The notes beneath the pieces were generated by a model. That model was not told the DNA's origin, ran no database searches, and saw only the letters and a list, made by a program, of their open reading frames with translations. A DNA stretch of 36,071 bases from JAKQDP01 sp964536975. Lineage in GTDB: Bacteria; Patescibacteriota; Patescibacteriia; 2-01-FULL-39-33. The position numbers were made by a program, and so were the translations under genes. The stretch covers positions 1 to 36,071 of the forward strand of contig CAZHYS010000009.1 in NCBI GenBank assembly GCA_964536975.1. The letters run 5' to 3'. Positions 15,902 to 24,647 of this stretch are shown here, one piece after another (positions within the stretch are counted from its first letter, which is position 1; every line of letters begins with the position of its first letter).

Positions 15902-17302
15902 ATGAACCCACAACAACTTTGGCAAGCAGCTCTGGGAGAATTGGAACTGCTCCTCTCAAAAGCTAATTTCACCACCTGGTTCAAACACACGGGAATTTCT
16001 TCCATAGAAGAAAGCCGGGCGATTATTTCCGTGCCCAACGGCTTTACCAAAGAATGGCTGGAAAAAAAATACCACCAAACAATCCTAAAAGCGCTTCGGA
16101 GCGTGACTGACAATAAAATCAAGGAGGTGGTTTATAAGATTGAAGCAATCCAAAACCAAAGCGCCTTTCCTAAAATAGAGCCGAAAATGGAAGAATTTCA
16201 GGAAATGGCAAAAATTGACGGGATCCAAGAAAAAAGCGTTTTTACCACAAAAACATCAGAAAAATCCAAAGAAAACCAACTTAATCTCAACCCAAAATAC
16301 ACTTTTGCCAGTTTTATCGTCGGCAAAAACAATGAGCTGGCTCATGCCGCTTCTCTGGCGGTATCCAAAAATCCCGGTCAAACCTACAACCCGTTATTTA
16401 TTTACGGCGGGGTCGGATTGGGAAAAACCCATTTACTGCAAGCCATCGGCCACAAACTCCTCGCCGACAATCCGCGGATTAAAATCCTTTACGTCTCTTG
16501 CGAGAAATTCGCCAATGATTTTATAAATGCCATCCAAAGCGGGAAAGCCGAGGAATTCAAACAAAAATATCGCTCCGCTGATTTATTGCTAATAGACGAT
16601 ATTCAGTTTATTTCCGGCAAAGAACAAACCCAGGAGGCATTTTTTCATACTTTTAACGAGCTTCACCAACAAAACAAACAAGTGGTTATATCGTCAGATC
16701 GGCCGCCAAAAGCGATTTCTACCTTAGAGCACCGCCTCGTATCCCGTTTTGAGTGGGGAATGATCGCTGACATCTCCACCCCTGATCTGGAAACAAAAAT
16801 CGCCATTATTGAAGCTAAAGCCAAGGAAAAGAACTACCCCCTTGATTCTGAAATTAGCAATTATTTGGCTACGGTTATTCATAATAACATCCGCGAATTA
16901 GAAGGCGCTCTAAACAGAATTATCGCCCACAGCCAACTCCAAAACAAAAAACTTGGTTTGACGGAAATCAAGGAAATAACCGATTCTATCACCGCCAATT
17001 CCCAAAAGAAGTCCCTTACCCCGAAATATGTCATAAACATTGTTTCTGAGTATTTTGATATTGAATTTAATGACATAATCGGCCCCTGCCGAAAAAAGAA
17101 TTTGGCCGAACCGCGGCAAATTATAATGTATTTAATGCGGGAAGAAATGAAGGCATCATATCCCACCATCGGCCAAGAGCTGGGCGGCCGCGATCACACT
17201 ACCGTCATCCACGCCTATGAAAAAATCGTCAAAAACTTAAAAACTGATGACAAATTAAGACAGGACATTAATACCTTAAAGCAAAAGTTATATTTGTCTT
17301 AA
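15902..17302 (+). CDS. dnaA: chromosomal replication initiator DnaA
   Basis: A full-length DnaA of 466 residues. Domain I (about 1-80) contains FTTWFKHTGI. A short linker follows, then the AAA+ domain with YTFASFIVGKNNELAHAA, Walker A GGVGLGKT at 169-176, Walker B LLLIDDIQF at 228-236 and the sensor/arginine region HRLVSRFEWGM. Domain IV carries the DNA-binding signature GGRDHTTVIHAYEKI near the C-terminus. DnaA-ATP binds DnaA boxes and melts the origin. It lies between rpmH and dnaN with candidate DnaA boxes on both sides, as in most bacterial origins. Confidence 0.98.
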   Translation: MNPQQLWQAALGELELLLSKANFTTWFKHTGISSIEESRAIISVPNGFTKEWLEKKYHQTILKALRSVTDNKIKEVVYKIEAIQNQSAFPKIEPKMEEFQEMAKIDGIQEKSVFTTKTSEKSKENQLNLNPKYTFASFIVGKNNELAHAASLAVSKNPGQTYNPLFIYGGVGLGKTHLLQAIGHKLLADNPRIKILYVSCEKFANDFINAIQSGKAEEFKQKYRSADLLLIDDIQFISGKEQTQEAFFHTFNELHQQNKQVVISSDRPPKAISTLEHRLVSRFEWGMIADISTPDLETKIAIIEAKAKEKNYPLDSEISNYLATVIHNNIRELEGALNRIIAHSQLQNKKLGLTEIKEITDSITANSQKKSLTPKYVINIVSEYFDIEFNDIIGPCRKKNLAEPRQIIMYLMREEMKASYPTIGQELGGRDHTTVIHAYEKIVKNLKTDDKLRQDINTLKQKLYLS

Positions 17303-17592
17303 TTGTGAATAAGCTCTTTATAAACTATTAATAACCAGCTGATAAACCTTAATAATACACTGGATAATTAAATGGTTGATTGGTTGATAAACCAGATTAA
17401 AAAGTTTATAAAAAATCACCAATTAAAATTTTTTCAAACCATAAACATCACTGGGGGTTGTTATAAAAAAATTATTCACAAAAAAACAAATAATTTTTTC
17501 CAAAATTCCCATTTAAATCGCGGTTTATCGCGGTTATGCACTTTTCAACTGTTATTATTATTAATATTATTTTTTATAAATAAATAAATTAT
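17303..17592. promoter_or_regulatory. oriC: candidate replication origin oriC
   Basis: This 290-nt, strongly AT-rich gap between dnaA and dnaN holds no convincing gene. It contains TTATTCACA in both orientations (17304-17312 minus, 17472-17480 plus), one mismatch from the DnaA box, and TTATGCACT at 17534-17542. Directly after the last box lies TTATTATTATTAATATTATTT-type DNA (17552-17575), which resembles an unwinding element with DnaA-trio repeats. Repeated GATAAACC words (near 17341, 17384) and a TCGCGGTTTATCGCGGTTA direct repeat (17519-17537) also occur. Location and motifs support oriC; activity is inferred. Confidence 0.75.
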
Positions 17593-18720
17593 ATGAAAAT
17601 CTCCTGCACCCAAGAAAACCTAAACCAGGGATTAAACATCGTCAGCCACATTGCCAATAAAAATTCCAATCTGCCAATTTTGGGAAATATATTAATAAGG
17701 GTTGAAGATAAGATTTTAAACCTATCAACTACTAATTTAGAAATAGGGATAAGAGTGGATATTAGGAGTAAGGTTGAAAGTGAAGGCGATTTTACTGTTG
17801 ATGCTAAGTTATTTTCCGATTACATTTCCCTTTTACCAAAAGAAAGAATAGATTTGGAGCTTATTGGTGATGAATTAAAAATAAATTGCCAAAAACAAAA
17901 AACAAAAATAAAAACCCAGCCAGCGGGAGATTTTCCATTAATTCCTCAAATTAAAAAAGAAGATCCTTATATAATCAAAGCCAAAACATTCAAAAAAGCG
18001 ATTTCTGAAGTTGTTTTCGCGGTGGCTATATCTGAAACTAGGCCGGAAATATCAGGCGTATATATGAAATTTATTGATGATATGGTTGTTTTGGCGGCGA
18101 CCGACAGTTATCGATTATGTGAAAAGAAGGTAAAAATTGAGAAATCAAACAAAGAAGAAAAAGAAATAATCATCCCCGTCAAAACATTGCAAGAAGTTTC
18201 CAGGATTTTGGGGGTTTTCAAGGAGGACGCGGCTATTGAGGATATAGAAAATATAGAAATTTATATTTCTAATAATCAGATAATGTTTTCCTATAATGGA
18301 GTTGATCTTGTTTCCAGGTTGATAGAAGGTCAATATCCGGATTATACCCAAATTCTCCCCACTGAACATAAAACCAAAGTAAATATCAATAAAGAAAATA
18401 TTGTTAAGGCGGTAAAGACATCAAGTTTATTTACAAAAAGCGGGATATATGACGTAAAATTGGAGTTTTCCGCCGCTAGTAATAGTATTATTATTAGTTC
18501 GTCATCAGCGCAAACAGGAGAAAATGTATCAGAGGTGGAGGCGGAAATATCAGGCGAAGAGAATAATATAGTTCTTAATTACAAGTATTTATTGGATGGA
18601 TTGCAAAATATTGACTCGGAAAATGTTGTTTTTGAACTTAATACCGGCAACAACCCTTGTGTTTTAAGACCCAGTGAAAATAGTGATTATGTTTATATTA
18701 TTATGCCGATAAAGCAATAA
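17593..18720 (+). CDS. dnaN: DNA polymerase III beta subunit (sliding clamp)
   Basis: The 375-residue protein is a DnaN beta clamp: three repeated clamp domains with MKISCTQENLNQGLNIVSH at the start, ISGVYMKFIDDMVVLAATDSYRL at the start of the second domain, and the C-terminal sequence ending YVYIIMPIKQ, close to the usual 'yvyvlMPmr(l)' end that helps form the peptide-binding pocket. The clamp tethers Pol III and other repair proteins to DNA. Start ATG 17593 fits the family. Codon use here is distinctly more AT-rich than in polA or holA. Confidence 0.97.
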   Translation: MKISCTQENLNQGLNIVSHIANKNSNLPILGNILIRVEDKILNLSTTNLEIGIRVDIRSKVESEGDFTVDAKLFSDYISLLPKERIDLELIGDELKINCQKQKTKIKTQPAGDFPLIPQIKKEDPYIIKAKTFKKAISEVVFAVAISETRPEISGVYMKFIDDMVVLAATDSYRLCEKKVKIEKSNKEEKEIIIPVKTLQEVSRILGVFKEDAAIEDIENIEIYISNNQIMFSYNGVDLVSRLIEGQYPDYTQILPTEHKTKVNINKENIVKAVKTSSLFTKSGIYDVKLEFSAASNSIIISSSSAQTGENVSEVEAEISGEENNIVLNYKYLLDGLQNIDSENVVFELNTGNNPCVLRPSENSDYVYIIMPIKQ

Positions 18721-18735
18721 TATATTTACAAAAAC

Positions 18736-18781
18736 AAAAAATCTCCGGAGATGTGTATGGAGATATCTCCGGAGATTTTTT
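18736..18781. terminator. bidirectional terminator between dnaN and PBP1A
   Basis: AAAAAATCTCCGGAGAT and its exact complement (18765-18781) form a 17-bp stem around a 12-nt loop, with A and T tracts on both sides. It ends the convergent dnaN and PBP transcripts. Confidence 0.92.
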
Positions 18782-18807
18782 ATTTAACTTTTAAGCAATT
18801 AAACGTC

Positions 18808-21702
18808 TTATTTTATATTTATGGTGATTTTTTCAGATGAGTATTTTTTGCCGCTATAATCAAATAAATTACCATAGATGAGATAAGTGCCGTTTTCTGG
18901 TTTTTTACCCCAAGGAAGTGAAATTTGAGCTCCTGACGGCTGGATATAGCCGATAAACTGTTCGGTATTGGAGTTTTCTTTTTGATAATAAAAATCTATT
19001 TTTTTAATCTGTTCCCAATTGATTAAATTAGCGGTCAAATTAAGAGGAAAAGATACTGTAGAGTTGTTTTGTGGGCTAGTCCAATTAAGAGAAGGAATTT
19101 TTTGGGTAATAAGTAAGTTTAATTCTACGGTTTGGGAGGCGGTGTTTTCCAGATCGTCTTTGGCGGATATTTTTAGGGTGTGATAACCATTATCGGTGTA
19201 TGGCAGGGCAATGGTTTCACCTTCTTTGTTGGCAGAAGTATAAAATAACTTGTTATCCAAATAATATTCTATCTTTCTAACCCCTCTTTTACTGGAGGCG
19301 GTAATATCAACATCTAAATCACGACTGGAAACAGTCTGATTTGGCAGGGGGGTAATAATAATCAAATTCGGCTGATCTTCCGGCAGGTGAATGTCGTCGT
19401 AATCAGTGGGGATGTCCTGATTTTGATTATCGGCATTATAGCCATTTTCCTTTGCCCATCTTAGCACGGCTTCCTCCCATTTGGAGAATTGAGGGTCGTC
19501 GGCTGGATTTTGCGGCCAATCCCCGCGGGGATCATCTTTATTAACATAATACAAAATACTGTGTATTTGGCCGGATGATATTTCTTTAATGGTTGATTCC
19601 GGGGTATATTGGGTAGCTAATTTCCCCGACATGGTGTCTATTTTAATTTTTATATCTCCCCCGGTTTGGCCGTCCAAAACCTGCTTGCCAGTGATTATTT
19701 CTTCTGGTTCAGTAAATTGTTTTACGGAAGAATCCTTAAGCGCCTCTCTCATAAATTGGTTCCAAATCGGCGCCGCGATAATTGATCCGTCGGCTCCCCT
19801 TTTCATTTCACTGCTGTCATTATTTCCCACCCAAACGCCAGCCACTAAGTCGGGGGTATAACCAATTGTCCAGGCATCCTTATAATCATTAGTGGTGCCG
19901 GTTTTGGCCGCCACTGGCCGGCCGGGCAGGGTTAATCTGCTGCCGGAACCAAAAACATAAGATCTCGCCTCATCATCGGAAAGAATGTCATTAATCAGTC
20001 GGCTGATCTGCGGTTCCATCACTTTTTTCTTTTCTTCCTGATATTTATAAAGCACCTTGCCGTCTTTGTCTTCTATTTTTAAAATCGGATTAATGTCGTA
20101 TTTTACGCCGTCATTGGCAAAAGCGGAAAAGGCGCTGACATGTTCAAGTAATTTGACTTCTCCGCCACCCAAAACCAAAGACAACCCGAAGCGGCTGCGG
20201 TCGCCAAAAGTGGAATAGCCGAGTGTTTCGGCGAAATTCAAGACGTTTTCTACCCCAGTCAAATAAGTCACCTTAACTGCCGGAATATTCAATGATCCGG
20301 CAAGCGCTTTTCTGATGGTAACCGGTCCATTCTCTTTCAGATTGTAGTTTTTTGGCTCATAGGGCTTGGCGCCAGTCGCGTCAAAATTAGTCACCACATC
20401 ATAAAGAATGGTATCGGGGGTATAGCCATTAATGAATGACGCGGCATAAACAATCGGCTTGAATGATGAACCGGGCTGTCTTGGTCGCAAGGCGACATTG
20501 ACTTGGCCGTCTATTTCTTCGTTAAAGTAATCGGCCGATCCGACCATGGCCAGAATTTGGCCGGTTTGCGGATCAAGCGCCACCAGCGAGGCGTTGGTAA
20601 AATTGTATTTGGCGCTATTTTCCGCCACGCCGGCAGTCACCGCTTCTTCAGCGGCTTTTTGTTTGTCCAAATCAAGAGTAGTATATACTCTTAGCCCTTC
20701 TTGGGTGATAAAATCCTCGCCATATTTTTCTGATAAGAGCTCGCGGATGTACATCACAAAATGCGGGGCGATCATTGATTCTTGGAGCGGCTTGAAAATG
20801 ATCTTTTCTTCTTTGGCCGCCGCCGCTTCTTCCTGACTGATATAGCCGAGTTCGGCCATAGAATCTAAAACGTAGCGTTGGCGGACGATCAGGCGATCTT
20901 TATTGTTGCCATAAGGCGAGTAAAACGTCGGCGCCTGGGGAATGGCGGCTAAGATCGCGCTTTCAGCCAGTGTCAGATCTTTGGCGGATTTGCCGAAGAA
21001 TGATTGAGAGGCCGCTTCAATGCCATAAATCACCGAGCCATAGGGAATTTCATTGAAATACATCTGCAAGATTTCATCTTTAGTGAACTTTTTTTCCAGT
21101 TGGTAAGAAATAATAAACTCTTTTATTTTGCGGGTGTAGGTTTTTTCTCCGGTCAGAACGGCGTTTTTGACAAACTGCTGGGTCAAAGTGGAACCGCCGA
21201 CCTTGCTGCCGGTCAAAACATTTTTTATCACGGAGCGGATTATGCCGGTAATACTGAATCCCTTATGCTGATAGAAATTGCGATCTTCAGCAGCCAGAGT
21301 GGCATTGATGGCGTTTTTCGGCACCTGATCAAGCTGGATTAATGTTCTTTTAATGTCGCCGTGGATGTCATATAATACTGTCTCGCCGGTTCGGTCATAA
21401 ATTTTGGTGCTGACGGTAATGGAACGGTTGATGACGCCGTCAGGAGTCGGCAAGTCACGAGAAATCCAGGCTACCGCCGCCAAAGCGAAAACACCGCCGA
21501 GCAAGCAGAGAAAAATAGCAATTGGAATAGCAAAACTTAATAATTTTTTGAGCAGTCCTTGGCCGTTTTTCTTTTCTCTCCGCTTAAAATTGCCGCCGAA
21601 ATCAAATCGGTTAGTCGACTTGTCTGACTGATGACTATTTTTGACGTAGGTAGGATTGCGCCAATTTTGGCCCGAGGACTGATTTAGTCTTGGTATGGTC
21701 AT
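18808..21702 (-). CDS. bifunctional penicillin-binding protein 1A with Ig-like C-terminal domains
   Basis: A class A PBP of 964 residues that polymerises and cross-links peptidoglycan. It has a basic cytoplasmic tail (1-50), one membrane helix at about 51-80, and a GT51 glycosyltransferase domain with LAAEDRNFYQHKG (137-148), GGSTLTQQFVKN and EILQMYFNEIPYG. The transpeptidase domain has SSFK (412-415), SLN (470-472) and KTGTT. After residue about 740 the protein adds two beta-rich segments beginning NLIIITPLPNQTVSSRDLDV and SLNWTSPQNNSTVSFPLNL, which look like Big_6/Ig-like repeats and make it longer than most PBP1A. It is the last gene of the run of minus-strand envelope genes. Confidence 0.96.
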   Translation of the reverse strand: MTIPRLNQSSGQNWRNPTYVKNSHQSDKSTNRFDFGGNFKRREKKNGQGLLKKLLSFAIPIAIFLCLLGGVFALAAVAWISRDLPTPDGVINRSITVSTKIYDRTGETVLYDIHGDIKRTLIQLDQVPKNAINATLAAEDRNFYQHKGFSITGIIRSVIKNVLTGSKVGGSTLTQQFVKNAVLTGEKTYTRKIKEFIISYQLEKKFTKDEILQMYFNEIPYGSVIYGIEAASQSFFGKSAKDLTLAESAILAAIPQAPTFYSPYGNNKDRLIVRQRYVLDSMAELGYISQEEAAAAKEEKIIFKPLQESMIAPHFVMYIRELLSEKYGEDFITQEGLRVYTTLDLDKQKAAEEAVTAGVAENSAKYNFTNASLVALDPQTGQILAMVGSADYFNEEIDGQVNVALRPRQPGSSFKPIVYAASFINGYTPDTILYDVVTNFDATGAKPYEPKNYNLKENGPVTIRKALAGSLNIPAVKVTYLTGVENVLNFAETLGYSTFGDRSRFGLSLVLGGGEVKLLEHVSAFSAFANDGVKYDINPILKIEDKDGKVLYKYQEEKKKVMEPQISRLINDILSDDEARSYVFGSGSRLTLPGRPVAAKTGTTNDYKDAWTIGYTPDLVAGVWVGNNDSSEMKRGADGSIIAAPIWNQFMREALKDSSVKQFTEPEEIITGKQVLDGQTGGDIKIKIDTMSGKLATQYTPESTIKEISSGQIHSILYYVNKDDPRGDWPQNPADDPQFSKWEEAVLRWAKENGYNADNQNQDIPTDYDDIHLPEDQPNLIIITPLPNQTVSSRDLDVDITASSKRGVRKIEYYLDNKLFYTSANKEGETIALPYTDNGYHTLKISAKDDLENTASQTVELNLLITQKIPSLNWTSPQNNSTVSFPLNLTANLINWEQIKKIDFYYQKENSNTEQFIGYIQPSGAQISLPWGKKPENGTYLIYGNLFDYSGKKYSSEKITINIK

Positions 21703-21729
21703 TTTATATTTTAAAAATGAAAATTAATT

Positions 21730-22659
21730 TTAAGCGCGATAATAAGCGGCGGCGTCTTCCGGCGGAATCGGGTTGATAATCAGGCCGGAGCCGATTTCCA
21801 CGCCGCCCCAGACCGAGCCGCGCGGCGTCACTTTTAAATACAGATGCTGATCATGGTCGTTGATGACTTGGTGAAAATAATAATTATATGGCAAGTTGAT
21901 GCCATTGATTTTTGTCAAAACTCTTTTGAGGATTTTGGCCAGGCTGGCTCTTTCTCCGGCGGTCAGGAGAGTGACGTTGTCAATATGACGTTTGGGCATC
22001 AGCCAGATTTCGTAATTATGCATCGGCGCCCAAGGACAAAAGGCGATAATGTTTTTGTCTTCAAATACCAGCCGCGGGCTTTTTCTTTCTTTTTTGATCA
22101 CATCACAATAAACACAATTGCCGTGCTCTAATTTGTAGGCTTGGGTTTTTTGGGATTTATCTTTGAGGTGGGGCGGCAGGAATTGAGTGGCATAGATTTG
22201 TGAATGAGAATGTTGCAAGGAAGCGCCAGCCGTGCCGCCGTTATTTTTGAAAATCAGGACATATTCTATTTTTTTGTCTTTGGACAGCGCCCTAGTCCGC
22301 TCGGCGTAAACTTCAAATATTTTGGCGATGTGAGAGTCGGATAGGTCTTCTATTTCTTTGACGTGGTCGGGAGTTTCCACCACTACCTCCTGGTAGCCGT
22401 AAGCCTTTTTATTATCTTTAGAAATAGTGGGAAATTTGTTTTTTATCACTTTTATTTGCCATGGCTCCTTGGCGGAATTAGAGCTGATGGTTAAGACGGT
22501 TTGGCCGGCCTTAGTAATTTTGGGCGGACAAAAGAAGCATTCCCGCTTGCCAGCCGCTCGCTCAACAGGACGCTCAATGTCGTGGGGCCGGCGGCCTCTT
22601 TTGGGAGCGATAATAACGTATTTTTCTTGGATATAATCTTTTCTAATTTCCGCTTTCAT
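21730..22659 (-). CDS. galT: galactose-1-phosphate uridylyltransferase-like protein
   Basis: The 309-residue protein has the two-HIT-domain layout of GalT: an N-terminal CFFCPP zinc pair, NKFPTI, the active-site region GASLQHSHSQIYA, a second CVYCDV pair and the C-terminal HQHLYLKVTPRG-type segment (NDHDQHLYLKVTPR). GalT moves UMP between UDP-glucose and galactose-1-phosphate; relatives act on other sugar-1-phosphates. Most GalT enzymes have HPHxQ, with the second His as nucleophile, whereas this one has HSHSQ, so both histidines are kept but the proline is not. It lies between an ATP-grasp gene and PBP1A, which fits supply of nucleotide sugar for surface glycan. Confidence 0.88.
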   Translation of the reverse strand: MKAEIRKDYIQEKYVIIAPKRGRRPHDIERPVERAAGKRECFFCPPKITKAGQTVLTISSNSAKEPWQIKVIKNKFPTISKDNKKAYGYQEVVVETPDHVKEIEDLSDSHIAKIFEVYAERTRALSKDKKIEYVLIFKNNGGTAGASLQHSHSQIYATQFLPPHLKDKSQKTQAYKLEHGNCVYCDVIKKERKSPRLVFEDKNIIAFCPWAPMHNYEIWLMPKRHIDNVTLLTAGERASLAKILKRVLTKINGINLPYNYYFHQVINDHDQHLYLKVTPRGSVWGGVEIGSGLIINPIPPEDAAAYYRA

Positions 22660-22674
22660 AATCTAATAATAACA

Positions 22675-23589
22675 CTATTTTTCGCATTTTTTAATAATAT
22701 CAGTCAGAATTTTTTTGGTAACGTTAATTTTGGTGATTTCTTCTATCCTTAAACCAGGGTTGGCGTTTACTTCCAGGATCATTATTTTTTTGCGCGAGGT
22801 GATAACGTCCACACCTCCATAATCAAGCCCAACAGCCTTTATTGTTCTTATGGCGATTTTTTTTATTTCGGTCGGCAGTTTTTTTATCTTTTTTCCCTGG
22901 CCGGTTCCTGAAATATTAGAACGAAAATCTATTCCCATTGCCGATCTTTCCATTGAAGCCACGACACTATTTCCGGAAACTATTACTCGGATATCTTTTC
23001 CCTTGGCGCCATGAATAAATTTTTGAAACAGAAGGGTGGAGGGATTGATTTTTCTAGCCATCATTAGTTCAAATATGGAGATTAGAGATATTTTTGATTT
23101 AATTATTGCCACTCCACGGCCGGATGAACCCTTATTTGACTTACAAATAAAATCATCGTTCTTTATAGACTTGAAGAGAGGCCCGAGCTTGGAAGTACTG
23201 AAGTTAACGGCACTAGGAATAATAGGGATGTTATTATCAGCCAATTTAAAGAGGCTGGAGGTTTTGTTTTTGGCCAATCTGATGGCTTCCGGCTGATTGG
23301 CGATATTTGTGTCTAATTTGGCCAGAGCGTCCAGAAAGAAGGTGTTTTCCGGTAGGTCTTCCTGAGTGCTGACAAGCGGAATAAAAACCAAGTAATTTTC
23401 CGGCTTAATTAATTTTTCGTCATGATAAACACTTATTTTCTTGTTATCAAAGGAAACAAAAAACAGCTTGCTTAAAAAAATTTCAGTTTTATAACCTAAA
23501 TTTTCAGCTTCTTTTTTGAATCGCTGAACGCCAAAGTCGTTGTAAGAGGAAAAACTGATCAAAGCGATCTTTTTTTTCTGGTTTTTCAT
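22675..23589 (-). CDS. RimK/LysX-type ATP-grasp ligase
   Basis: This 304-residue protein carries a RimK-family ATP-grasp fold: NDDFICKSNKGSSGRGV (lysine and glycine-rich ATP loop), FQKFIHGAKGKDIRVIVSG, SAMGIDFRSNISGTGQGK and the metal-binding end GLDYGGVDVI...ILEVNANPGL. Such enzymes join an amino acid or small carboxylate to an amine or peptide using ATP. Its start overlaps the upstream glycosyltransferase by 4 nt. Relatives include RimK (glutamate onto S6), LysX/ArgX and CphA-like ligases; the substrate is unknown. Position inside a glycosyltransferase operon suggests a cell-surface or glycan-linked target, which is inference only. Confidence 0.87.
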   Translation of the reverse strand: MKNQKKKIALISFSSYNDFGVQRFKKEAENLGYKTEIFLSKLFFVSFDNKKISVYHDEKLIKPENYLVFIPLVSTQEDLPENTFFLDALAKLDTNIANQPEAIRLAKNKTSSLFKLADNNIPIIPSAVNFSTSKLGPLFKSIKNDDFICKSNKGSSGRGVAIIKSKISLISIFELMMARKINPSTLLFQKFIHGAKGKDIRVIVSGNSVVASMERSAMGIDFRSNISGTGQGKKIKKLPTEIKKIAIRTIKAVGLDYGGVDVITSRKKIMILEVNANPGLRIEEITKINVTKKILTDIIKKCEK

Positions 23590-24647
23590 ATCTGTGAAGC
23601 GTTTTTCTTATTATTTTTAAATTGGTGTTCTTCAATGACTCTTTGGTATACCTTGGCATAACCGGAGACCATTTTTTCCACACTAAAATATCTCTCGGCT
23701 CTTTTTCTGGTTTCTTCCCGGCTTATTTTGTCTATCGCTTTAATCGCTGACGCCATATCGCGAATGCTATTTACGATGTAGCCAGTCTTTTTGTCCGAGA
23801 CGACCTCCGGTACTGATCCATTGCGCCAACCAATTACCGGCGTGCCGCAAGCCATCGCCTCAATCATAACATAGCCAAAAGCCTCGTCGTATTGGGTAGG
23901 AAAAAGCAAGGCAGTGGCATTTTTTAAATACTCCACTTTCTTTTTGAAGTCCAATTCTCCGATATAGCGAATCATTTTTCCATCAATCTGCTTTTCTATT
24001 TTTTCGTGCCAGTAGCTTTCCGTGGAGTAGCTTCGGCCGGCTATAATCAGGGGAACTCGGGCGTTTTTGGCCGCTTCAATAGCGTAATGGACACCTTTTT
24101 CCTTGGTTATTCTTCCCAAATAAAGAAAATATTTTTCCGGCCTTTCGTTAAGACTAAAAATATTCATGTCTACGCCGTGATAAATATTGGCGATCCAATT
24201 CAGCTCCGGCAGTTGCTTTCTCTGGACCAAGGAGAAAGAAATATATCTATTTGTCAGAAAATTTTTTAAGATTGATTTTTGTTCGGTAGTGATTGGGCTA
24301 TGAATGGATTGGACCGACGGTGTTTTTACCAGGTCGGAATAAAACGAGCTGATCAGCGTGAAATGGGAATGGATGAGATCAAATTTTTCCGCTTGTTTGT
24401 AACACTTATGGTTTAGAAGATGAGTATAATTTCTTATCTCATCGGCGGATGCCCCAGTTTTTTTAAGCGCCTTAAGGGAAGATGGTTCCAATTTGGCTCT
24501 GGTTTTTGAGTCGCCGGACGCAAACAGCGTCACGTCGTGTCCCAAGCCAATCAGACCATTAACCAACCAGGCAGCATGGGAATAAATGGCGACGTTTGAT
24601 TGCGGCGATACAGGATAAGCGTCGGATACCAGTTGAGCTATTTTCAT
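23586..24647 (-). CDS. GT4 family glycosyltransferase
   Basis: A retaining GT-B glycosyltransferase of 353 residues. The N-terminal half begins MKIAQLVSDAYPVSPQSNVA and has GHDVTLFASGDS, typical of a large GT4 subgroup. The C-terminal half has YLGRITKEKGVHYAIEAA, IIAGRS and the nucleotide-sugar site DEAFGYVMIEAMACGTPVIG. GT4 enzymes use UDP- or GDP-sugars; the acceptor here is unknown. It overlaps its neighbours by 4 nt on both sides, so it belongs to a translationally coupled glycan operon. Confidence 0.9.
   Translation of the reverse strand: MKIAQLVSDAYPVSPQSNVAIYSHAAWLVNGLIGLGHDVTLFASGDSKTRAKLEPSSLKALKKTGASADEIRNYTHLLNHKCYKQAEKFDLIHSHFTLISSFYSDLVKTPSVQSIHSPITTEQKSILKNFLTNRYISFSLVQRKQLPELNWIANIYHGVDMNIFSLNERPEKYFLYLGRITKEKGVHYAIEAAKNARVPLIIAGRSYSTESYWHEKIEKQIDGKMIRYIGELDFKKKVEYLKNATALLFPTQYDEAFGYVMIEAMACGTPVIGWRNGSVPEVVSDKKTGYIVNSIRDMASAIKAIDKISREETRKRAERYFSVEKMVSGYAKVYQRVIEEHQFKNNKKNASQI

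Noticed and set aside
17372..17587. Possible 71-residue gene between dnaA and dnaN
   Set aside because: It lies in the AT-rich origin, overlaps DnaA boxes and the unwinding tract, and has low-complexity sequence.
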